NCBI RefSeq assembly: GCF_022605725.1
Contig: NC_065548.1
Coordinates: 15,099,644-15,163,643, forward strand
DNA: 64,000 nt
Source of the DNA: Anthonomus grandis grandis
Lineage: Eukaryota > Arthropoda > Insecta > Coleoptera > Curculionidae
Direction: 5' to 3'
The position numbers and the translations under genes were made by a program. The notes under the pieces are model-generated. The model was given only the letters and a program-made list of their open reading frames with translations, was not told the origin of the DNA and made no database searches. Shown here in pieces: positions 35,101 through 47,100 of the stretch. The first letter of the stretch is position 1. The number at the start of each line of letters is the position of its first letter.

Positions 35101-38100
35101 ATTAGGAGTAGGATTCGGGCTGATTAAAGCCTATTATAGGTAGAAAAGTTTATAAAGAACCGGCTGCTCAATATGCGCACAAACCCATTTTTCAACACAA
35201 AATCGATAGAAAATCCGGTGGCAGAGAGAAAAGACGACCGCAATATATTTTCTCTCGCTTCTTATTAAAGAAACCGCAATAACAAAGCAGCCGCCGTACT
35301 TCGTTTCTTTGTTCCTGCCGGGGATTTAAAGCCTATGACGTAGCCTGAAGGCTTACTCAGTGTCGTCTCGTACGGGAAGTGAGTTAATCGTGTTATAAGG
35401 CATTTAAAATCTGTTGTGTTTTTTTTTAAGTATAATAGTGAAATAGACTATTGTTTTTTTAGTTAGACTATCCGATTTTTATTGTAAAAGGTAAGTAAAA
35501 TTGGTTTAAATTATTCAATTGTCTAATAATTTAAAAAAATTAATGAAAATTAATTACTGTTAAAAATTAAATTATTTAAAATATACTTTGATTTTAAGTG
35601 ACAAAATAATAGGTATTTAACTTGTAGGTATATATGTGCAGCCTAGAGTGTGCATGTGTATATTAATTTTTTTACTATCTAATTTTTTTTTCGATGTTAC
35701 CTAAGAAAGTAGGCAAACAAGGACAAATAATTCACAGCCAAGGGAGAGAGATTATTTCTAATGTGGCAGCTTTTATGAAAAAAGAAGCAGACCAAGGAAT
35801 TACTATTCCTTTGAAAAATTTTAGGTAAGTGAACAATATAAATTCATATTTTATTGTAGGATGTTTTCAAATTTTAATTTTTATTGTATTGATAACTTAC
35901 AATAATAGTATATAATTATTTTAAACAACGTACGTTAGCTGCCACTCGAGTATCCCAGTCAACTTACAGAAGAGTGGTCCAAGAGTCAGAAGATATAGAA
36001 AATATACCTTCCTGTTCCAGCAGGCATACAGGCTCATCTGATAAAGAGATCGAATGGTCTTCATCCGATGAATCTGATTTAGGTTGTAATACACTATCTG
36101 ATAGTAAATAAAAATATATAATATGTAAAATAATGAAATAAAACTTTAAGCTTATACCAATTTGTTTCTTTACACAAGTCGTTTAAAATACCTAATCCTT
36201 AAAAACAAATGCGAATAAAAAATAATTTTCAGCTACCTATTTGAAGTCCTGTTTTAAAAATAATTAGCGAACTGCATCCTCCTGTAAGTAAAACTATTTT
36301 TTATTAGATTTTTTATGGGCACATCACAATGCTAAAAAATTTAATTTTAATTTATCTACATTTTTTTAAACGAATCTCGGAGCAAATAAATTCAAATATA
36401 TGCATTCTTAGTTGGTATTTGAACTAAATCAAACGCACTTATAATATCGCTAGCTATACCTAAAAATCTAAGGCTATTTAAACTCTAGTATAAATAAATA
36501 TTAATAATTTCAACAAGTGTGCCGCCTCCACTGTCTTCAGACCTCGACATAGTCATCTGACCCGATCGATAGAATAACGAGATGCGCGGATTTTGCCGCC
36601 TGTTGATGTCACCGGTTCTTTATAAACTTTTCTAACTATAACCTCATAAAGGAATTCTGGCCAATGGGATTTGATACCAAATTATGCGTCGTACGAGTAT
36701 ATTATTTAAATAACGGATTTTAGTGAATAATTAATTAGGAATATTGTTAGATAAACTACAGAAAACAACATAGAAAAAGAAAAACTCATTATAGAAAATT
36801 GATTTGAAACATATTAGGCCATGAAAACATATTGATTTTAACATGAGATCTATATTAGGCCTTCCCTTATAGGCCGAAATGTAAGAGTCCTGGAATTTTA
36901 TTTAAGCCCGTATCTAACTGAAACCTACAAATTCAAAATGAATAAACTGGGTCACTAAAACAACATTTTAAGTATATTTATACACTATTTTCTTCTGTAC
37001 CTAGGAAAACAAGTTATGCCTATAAAACCCTTTTTAGCTATTATCTCTTTTCTATAAGTAATAAAACAGATTGCGAACTTTCTATATCTACCTATTCGTT
37101 TTCCAATTATCCTTTCTATATCATATTAAGTTTTTAGCAAATGGTTTGCTAGGTGGAATTTGAAAGAGAATTCGTTGAATGTTAATTTTCTTACCTCAAT
37201 AAAACAGTAATTACCTTATTTTAGGTTAATATATTTTTGATTTTTTTCTAACAATTAAGTTTACCTGCATTAAGATTTTGGTTTTCAGGATAGTGTTTAC
37301 ACAAAAACTATTGCATTGGGCCTCCTTGTAGTACAAATGATTAGAAGAGTAGGTTACGCCATTAAAATCATTAAATCACAGGAAGAAACTCTAGTTTAAA
37401 GAATTGATTTTCTATTTCTTGATTATTTTACTTCAACAAAAATTACTTTTTAGTTGCCAAAAAATGATTTCTACAATAAAACACATAAGATCTACTTACC
37501 CAATATCTTATCAGTTGTTGAAAATTTTGCTAATTTTCCTATAAACAATAATAAATTCTGTTTTTGAACTCCTCCTTAACATTTCAAATTGACTGGCATT
37601 CTTTCCTGCAATTCGTCTTGTAAGATCAGCAATGTCAGCAGGTTGTGTTTTAGAAACAATGGATTTAAAATGTCCCCAAAGAAAGAATTCTAAGAGTGTT
37701 AAATTATCCCGGAGTCTCTTGTTCAACTGCCGGAATTTCAACAAATCCTACTGTAAAATTGTATTACTCGTTGTATCAATTTGATTTTCTAGCTCATGGC
37801 GTATAATCGTCTCTTCAAGCATATTAAGGTCGATCACCTGTCAAAATTTCTTCAATAAATAAAGTAGTACCAATAACGCCATTTCCAAGAATATAAACCC
37901 AAACATTAACTTTTTGAGGATATAGTCTATGTCCTCGAAAAATAGGCGGGCTTGCGTCACTCCAATATCGACAGTTTTCTTTGCTAGCATTTTCATTTAG
38001 AAAAAAATTACATTTATCGCTGAAACAGATATTCGAAAAAATATTAGGGATGGCGTTGACTTGACGACTCATGAATTTACAGTGCAATAGTTTTTGTCTA

Positions 38101-41100
38101 AACACTAACCTGAAAAGTGAGATTTTGGTTTGGATCCAGGTAAGAAATTGTTTCTGCAAAGTAGGATACCTCTGAAAAGAGAATTGACCCCCATTCCCAT
38201 TTAAGATTCTAAGGGTTACATCTGGTCCTCCTACGGAGTTAAAACAAGTAGTCTAAAAATATTCATTTATAGTGTCCCCTTAAAAATAAATTTGATGTGT
38301 CTTTCCGATTTTTTATATTTTTAACTGCAAGAAAGATTTTAAGGCTGGGAAGTTTTAAAATGAACACCCGATATGTTTACTTAACACCTCGCAGCAAATT
38401 TGTAAACCGCCCTATATACCGTAAAGGCATGTTTTAACTTTTAATTGAAATTCACGTTTATAATAAGCAATATGAATTTTAGGGGACAACGTGCAAACTG
38501 AAGTATTAGTGAGCTGTCACCAACACCAGTCACATCAGCATAGTTACCACAGCAGTATTATTTCAAACAATTCCAGTATATTATCCAATACCGATGAAAC
38601 TGACAATGCCAAACCTCCTCCGTTACCACCAAAAAAGAAACACAGTAAGTTTTATTGTCGAGTTATTTTTATTAAGCGAACTATATTTTTAAAGTGAATA
38701 TATTTTATACCATATATTCTGGTATATGTATTGTTGATGGTAAATGTTAAATCAATAAAGTGTTAATGGGATAAAAGGGAAAATCAAATTTTACTTAGGC
38801 TATTGGTTCAGAGATGGCGCCGTCTCTGAGTTCTCACTGCAAGTTATTCTCATCCTGTTTTTAAGTTTTATTATAAATCGAGTCGCAATTCGTGCCTTAA
38901 ACTAATGAGTAAGGAAAATATTCGAGCCTTGGTAACGCTTGGCTTACATACTAGCTAAGATTTACTAGTCTGTATTTTTGGAAGGGTACAGGTCGTCCCG
39001 TGGGCCTCGCCTACTTTTAAGCGGTTGGTCCTGGTGAAGCGATCTGCCCTATTCTAATAATTTAAATTTAGTGATGGAGAAGTGGATAAAATAGTTTTAA
39101 CAGTAAATGCAGAGACAACCAAAGAGACGTGCAACTAAATAGAAATGTTTATCCTATTGTTGTTGCTCTCTTTAATCTGTATATGTTGTATTTCGTTGTC
39201 TCTTACCTTATAAAAGGTGAGCTAAGGTGGCGCCACAATACTGATCTTTCGCAATGCTAAATGTATTTAGTTATCAGAGCAGGCAAGAGAAAACATTCTT
39301 CCATCTCCGTCTAAATGAATGCAAAAATACAGGATAGCTTGTGTTCAATTCTCTAGTATTTCTAAAATTATAATTAAGTACGGCAACAGTGCAATCCTTG
39401 CTCAACATAAACACGTGAATTTCAATATGGCTGAATAGTTGTTGTTGCTGATTAATTTTGTTGTTTTACATCATTAGTTGAGATTTTGGACGAGTGCTTA
39501 AATTTTACGTATTTTATTACCTACCGGATTTAGGTGAACTTGGTTACAGTAGTTAGTAGTTGTAGTTTTTTGTAGGATACGGATTTTAGTGTTTTGATTC
39601 GTGTTAGGAACAGAAATATGTTCATTAAGGTAATTGTTAAGGCTGTAGTTAAATTTAGGTATTCCATGGAGGTTCAAAAGGAAAAATTAAGAGATTTGTA
39701 AAAACATTTTAAAAAAATTAAAAATTGTTACACCAAAGGATATATTTTTTGGAATATTATTATAGTACTGTGATAATTAAAATGTTTCTATATTTTAATT
39801 GCATTTATGTATATGCATATTACTGTTACCATCTTAAATTATAAATTATGAAAATAATTAAGAATGCATGCACATATTATAGTTATACCATATGCTGAAA
39901 ATACAATACAAAATGTTTCACAATTATATTTAGTTTATTTAGTTCCCCGATTTAAATTTTGATTGCATTGTTTTAATTAAAATCAGCCGTTCTGTCTCAG
40001 AACATAATTATGATGTTCTGACTTCTGAAACATAACGGCTGATTTTAATTGAAATAAATAATTAAATGCTTAATAGCCGAGGTTTGAATTATGGCGGCAA
40101 ACGCTATCTGCGCCATCTACGTTTACCTTTCACGAAGAGAGACAAAGATGGAAAATAATCGGATATTTTATTAGCGCACAGTTGCGCGTCTCTTTGGTTG
40201 TCTCTGGTAAATGTATTAAATGGACGTACTTTAGACCATTCCAACTTCGAAAACAACTAAGGTCAAAAATTGTTAGTGACATGACATCAATTTATATAAA
40301 AATTTATACAACTTTTTTCTCATCGAGTTGGGCAATTCGAAATTGGAGTCTATTGAGATTTGAATCATGCTTCATAATTTGTGATATGCGTACTAAATCT
40401 AATTCCTGGATGACGATATATTGTACCTATGATCACTAGGTCAAAGATAAACTTTATTGTTATAAGAAATGTATATTTGTATAAGTTATAAGATTTACTA
40501 TAACCTCCTTCACCTCACCAATTATTGTATATAAAACGGATTTATGTGTACATAAATAATATGGCCTCGAAAACACAAAACAAGAGTTTTTTTTTTAAAT
40601 ATCCACATTTAGATGTGTATATATGTGTATCCTTGCTGGACTTTTTTGGATAATAGACCACCCTATATTTATAGCCATTCACACATAACAATGTTGATTT
40701 GCACAATAGTGCATTCTTAGCAAAATTAAATATACCCGTCTGGTCAACTCAGGTCTTGAGTGCAATACAGGCATAAAGGATTTCACTGATATTCAGTTGT
40801 AGTGCGTACAGTTAAGACCAAATAATTTTGTTTATGTACTATGGCACTCTCCACCACAAAAATGAAAAATGTGTAAATATAGAATGGACTTTATGTGTAA
40901 ATACAATTATGGCCAAAAAAATAAGACTAAAGTAGTTTTCATATATATTAAAAAAAAAGCTATTACTGTTGTATATTGTTGAAAGGTGGGAAAAAAATAA
41001 AACATTAAAGCTCAAAATATAATCTTTTTATCAGCGTTACAAAACAAAAATATTTTATTCATATAATATAAGTGGGCAAAAAACTACAAAAATATTCTTT

Positions 41101-44100
41101 CTATAAAAAACAATTAAACATTTTATAAGGTAATCATTAGTATGTAGTAGCATAACCTTTGAAATTTAAAATGGCAGTATAGTTTCTAGGCATAGTGTCA
41201 ATTAACTCTCGGCATTCTTCTTCGGTGATAAATTACTAACCTTTTTTAATTTCTTTCCAAAAACCTTTTTGTTTGAAGTTTTTTTGTCACTCGATTTTTT
41301 AGCTCTCTCTAAAGGTTCTCAATCATATTTAAATCAGGCGATTGAGATGGCCGATTCAAAAGTGTTAAATTTGAACTGGTAAGCCACTGATCTACGATTT
41401 TTGTAGAGCGTTTAGGATCATTGTCTTGTTAGTAAACCTATGTGAGAGGCATATTTCCTTCTGCAAAAGTAGCATGATTGTCTCTAAAATGTTAAATGTG
41501 TATGCCGTTCACTAAATATAGAAAATGATTTAATCACAAAAAGAAGTGAAAGACAAGCGATAATAAAAATATCGAATTTAAATGGTATTACCCTTATTTT
41601 TTTGTCCAGAGGTATGTATTTAAAAATAGAATTTTTGAGATAAGAAAATGCTAGAAATTCCAATTACGGTAACAATAAGTCTTTGGGTTGTTGTGAATAG
41701 AGTCTTAATAGCTTTGCACAGATTGCCTAAAAAATGGAACTAGTTTAGCAATTATTCTAATACTCTTATTTTTTTGGCCATCCCTGTTTGTCCCTCAGAA
41801 AAAAAAAGTATTGCTGAACATTGCTGATTATTGCTAAACAGTTTTCAATAGGCCATCCTGTCTCGATAAAAAAAAAATTTAATTTAAACATCATGATATT
41901 CCAACCAAAATCCAAGGAATCATATACTAGTCTGGTCAACTTGGGACTTGAGTGCGACTTAGTACACGTTGTAAATCCTGACCTTAGTACTCACTGATTT
42001 TCACTCGGTTGTTGTAGTGTAGTAGTGCCTAGTTGTATTTGTCATCAAATTGTTTGGCGAACATTTTTTGTTAATTATAGATTATATTTTTGTTTGTGTA
42101 CCATGACCCCTCCCCCCACTTAAATTAGTGTAAATATAGAATGGTATTTAGGTGTAAATATGCCTCAGAAAAAAGTATACAGGGCTAAAGGTTTTTTTTA
42201 TTTTTTACACTGAAAGCCGTAAACCTTGCTAGACTGTTTTCGCTAATAAGCCATCCTGTATGGATGGACATGCATATAAAAAATGTTCATTTGCACAATA
42301 GAGTAGTCCAAGAAAAATTTAAGGAATCATATATCTGTTGTGGTTAAGTCAGGTCTTGTAACCCAACCCAACCCTGAGATTGTAAGACAGTTTGTAGTGT
42401 GTTTGTAGTGTAGTAAAGCGAAGTTGTTACTTATAAGTGTGCCCGGATACTTGACATATGTAGTTTATGTATTAAAACTCGCATCGTATCACACTTAAAG
42501 AACATCTTGAGACGAGTAATATTTGTCATCAAATTGTTTGGCGAACATTGGTTGATTTTTTGTTAATTATGTATTAGCTAAACAGTTTTCGATAGACCAC
42601 TTTGTATAGATCAAAAACCGTTGATTTGAACAACAGTTTATTTTAAGAAAAATGTAAATAATCAAGTCGGGTGCTACTTGCTTGTTGACTGTACAGGTAG
42701 GATTGTTTGGCGAACGTTCATTGATTTCTTGTTATACCCACACCATATTTAAAAAATACAGGTAATCCCCGAAGATTTTCCACAAGGTGTAAACTTCACC
42801 AGAGTATTTCACAAATTTTGTTCAGAATTATGTGTGCAAGGAAAAAAAAATCTTTTTCTATAAGGTGGTCAAAGAAAATTTACCTTCTCGGTTAACAAAC
42901 ATTCCCATGAAGTATTGATTTTTTTTGGGGAAAACCAAGAGGGCGAGTTTGCTTAGAAATGAACGAAGATTTTAATAGTGATTTTTATCCTAAGAAAAAT
43001 CAGTGGCGTAGGAGGCAATTCTTGAAAAATCTTTATTACCAAAACCTTACGGACGCTCGGACGTAGATATAAATAGATTTTTTGACATGAATATTTTTTA
43101 GTGTTTTTGTAAACAAATATAGTTTTAATGTATTTTATTTTTTCTTAATACTTTGGCAACGTAGATTTTTTTTTTGCTAATAATTTATTACATATGCCAA
43201 AATTTACTGCAATAAAAAATGAGTTTAAAAAAGTTTGCTTTTGCCAAGAATTTTTGGCCTCACAAATTTTTCCAATTCTAAATAAAATATTACTTAATTC
43301 AATTATGTAATGTTTTATTTAATAAACAAAAAAGTACTACATCGAAAGCAACGTTGTAGGCCAAAGTTTCTCGCTCCCTGTTGCGGAAAAAAAAAAAGAT
43401 TTTTTATCATTTTTTTTGGTTCCTCAGATTTAGTCATTGTCAATTTTTAAATTGTCACTCTGTATATAGAATAAGAACTGTCCGAATTATTTGCTCACAA
43501 AATAATGTAACTATATATGAACTAAAATAATACTTCTATATATGAATATACCTGAGAAAAGTGCACAATCAATAGATGTTATGGATGGATTAGAGTTAGG
43601 TTATTCGGATTTTGGTTCGCAAAGTTCCTGCTCAATAAAATGCATGTTATATAGTCTTAAGGATAATTTAAGAACTGCCTGAATTATTAACTTTAAATAA
43701 TAAGACATATTTGTGAAGAAAATATATAAGTCAAATAGAAATAATCTCCTTTAGTTTAATTTCTGAAACAACCTATCGCTTTTCTAAGTTATGTTTTAGA
43801 ATTTAATGTGAATACTTTAAGCACCCTTAGATAATGCTATTATTAATTTACAGATAAAATTTATTTCAAATTTTTCGGTTTATATTTCATTATACTTTAT
43901 ACATATCTTCGTTATTTGTCAAGATATATCAGTAAGCAAACATTTACCATCAACAATATTATATTAAATGTCCCAATCTTGATGTTTTAACATTTAATAT
44001 TTTGTCTGCTAGTGTTCCAGTCAGTGGCTTACAGTGGTGAGTGTTTTGACAGTAAAAGCATTTTCTTTTTAATCGTTTAACCTTCTTTGCCGCTTTTTTT

Positions 44101-47100
44101 ATTTTCATTATTTTGGTGCTATAGATGCCTTATCTTTATATTAATATGCCGTTCTGTGATTAGTGCCCACCGTCTTTATTTAACACAAAATCTGTGATAT
44201 GATTTTTTTCAGTTTGTCGTTTTATATAAGATTTTATAGATTGTTATGTTATGCCGTCACTAACGATATGTGCCTCAGTATTTGTCATGTTTTATTAATC
44301 AGTATTATTTGATTATTTTTCTGAATTTGTAGGTTGGGTCTTAAAAGACGGCATGGATTTTAAACGGATTTCTTTGTTTGTTTTAAAGGTTTTAGGTAAA
44401 TATATCGTATTTAGTCATGTCACGGATTATGTGTCATATAAATTTAATTTTTCTAAATTTGAGGTCAAACAATATTATTTTTTTTTATTTTATAGTGTTA
44501 TCCTATACATTATTATTTTATATTTTAGCAAAATATTAATAGATAATTATAGTTCGTTTCGCGTTTATGTATTTATAAAAATTGTTAGTGGTCATATGGT
44601 AATATTAATAATTTATTTATTTGCGTAAAGTTTTCTGTGAACAATAACATTGATTAATCTCAATTCAAAATTAGGGGCTTTATTATAGCACATTCTACGA
44701 TATTCAAGTAGATTATTATCGATGTCCTTAATCTGCATTTTTTGATTATCACATATTTACGTTTATATGATTTTAATTTACATCTTTATGAAAATTGCAT
44801 ATAGGCTTAGAATAAAATAGAAAAAACAAGTAGAACTTAGAAAAAAATAGTAACGTATGAATTCCAGTCCTAGGATTAACAATTTGTTGAGTCTTAGTCC
44901 ATCCTAATTTTAGATGCCAATTAATAACCATGTTAAAACCGTTTACAAATAAAAAAGTAATTTTCTGCCCATGTCTTATAAGCTTAAGAAGCTTTTTTAA
45001 TAATTAAACTTAATGTCAATTATTATTTGACTTATAATGGTATTACCCTTACAATTTTCTGTCATAACCTTTCGGTAGAGATGGCCTCAGACAAGGTCTT
45101 TAACTGCGGTTTGAAGCTAAACATATTCTTCCGATCAGACAAGAGTTACCTGTTATACGAATTTCAATCAGTCTAGTTTTATTTTATATAGTATCTACTA
45201 TATTGATTATGGACCACTGATTAACGTAAATAGTATTTTATTTTAACATAAATTACATTGCCACCAGACTAAAAGAATACACATATTTCATCAACTACAA
45301 CTTATAGCTTAATAGGTTAAAAATTGTTTTTTCTTTTAAAAATAAATTACTTTTGAAAATAATAAAAAGTTTTATCACTCTTGGAAAAATTTTTTTTTTT
45401 TTATTTTTGTTTGCGCTTTTTAGTTGAACTTAAATAATCAGACACCTACGTTTTTCGCATTTGCATTTCTATGTTATATGAACTCTTTTACCTAGAATCA
45501 TTCTTTGATTACCACCTTCAAAGATCATGGCATTGAAAAATACCTTGTAAAGAAAATGGGAGAAATTAGGTCAACGTACATACTTCCTTAGGTGCATAAT
45601 GCAATATACAGTTATCGACAGAGTAGAAGAAAGAGAAGTTTTAAAAAATCTTGTGTGTCTGAGGGCTCAGACCCGTTTTTCTCTCTAGATTTTGCATAAA
45701 CTTATCAATAGTGGTAAGAATAAATCCACATTGATCATCTGCTTTTTCATATGATATTCTTGATCTGGATAGATTTAAGCAAAACTTACTATTTATCTTT
45801 TAAAGCAAAAATACTTAATTTTTAACACTAACGTTTCATTATTTTCTTTTAAATATAATATTGGTTAAGCTGAAGTAATTGCATTACGTTGAGCCAGGAA
45901 ATAAATAAAATAAATATGTATTTTGCTATTAAAGTGAAAAGTTTAATCATGTTCTGTATCTGAAGTTTATTTGCTAAATAATTGTTTTATCAAATGTTTT
46001 TTTGAACCACACTGTTTTGCCTACATATTTTTCAACAAAAAATATCTATTATTTTAGTCATGGCTTATATGGAAATGTTTGGGAATTGTTCTCATTCGAA
46101 CGATCCGGAATTTATGCGTCACTCGGTGCATATGGTGCAGTCGCAATGGGGAACGCCCTCTATGATCGGCATGTCGAGTACTCAGTCTTTCCACTCGGCG
46201 ATGCATACATCTAACAGCCGAAGCCATACTCTTTCTTTGCCTCCACATTCCAATCTTGATAGGTAAGTAACAATTTCTCGTTGGTGTTAGCAGGAAATTA
46301 ACAAAGTCATAGTAAAGGTATTTAATAAAATTATTCTTACTAAGGAAAGGTTTTTTAGCAGAAAATGTTAATATCAATACAAATTATGCTTAGGTAGATT
46401 TTAACCGACAACTTGTCTCGTTACAAACAAATACATAATAGGTAAATTGTAACTTATATAAATATATCATTAATAGGTGTAGGAGGCATTGTGAAGTTTA
46501 AAACGAATATTTTTTAATCATATCTATGTTTCTTAACTTTTATAGATATCTTATCGAAATCTCTAGATATATAAGATACTTAATTTAGCATTAGGACATC
46601 CATAAAATGCCAAGGTTTTAAATTCCACAAAGAAAATCCATAATAAACGAAACCATAAAAATAATGAACAACCGAAGTAGTTTCCATTGCTACTGCATTT
46701 CCAATTAATACATATAATAAATGTCTTCTTAATCGTTTATTTAGTAAAAAAAACTAATACAAGTTAGGTTACAATGAGGTTACCTAATAATTATCATATT
46801 ACATTAAAAAAAATATATGTAGTAAATAACTTTAATGCAAAATACCTAAATATACAAAAAAAAATCAACTTATAAATCACACATTTCATTACTCTCATCG
46901 CTTTCATCCGAATCAGACATTCCCACTGTTATAACTAAGGGTTCGACAGTTTCTTCTAGAAGATTATCGAGGGTCCACATCTTTTCTTCTTCTTTTATAG
47001 CCTGATTTACAGCATTGCTCCAGTTTTCTTGGGTAACGTTATCCACTGCTGCTTTCAGAAGTTCTCTGACATCTTTCAATTTAAAGGTTTTATTATTTCT

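Noticed and set aside
44353..44628. Small membrane protein-like frame
   Set aside because: Hydrophobicity is explained by T-rich sequence; no conserved motif, no splice context, no homologous feel.
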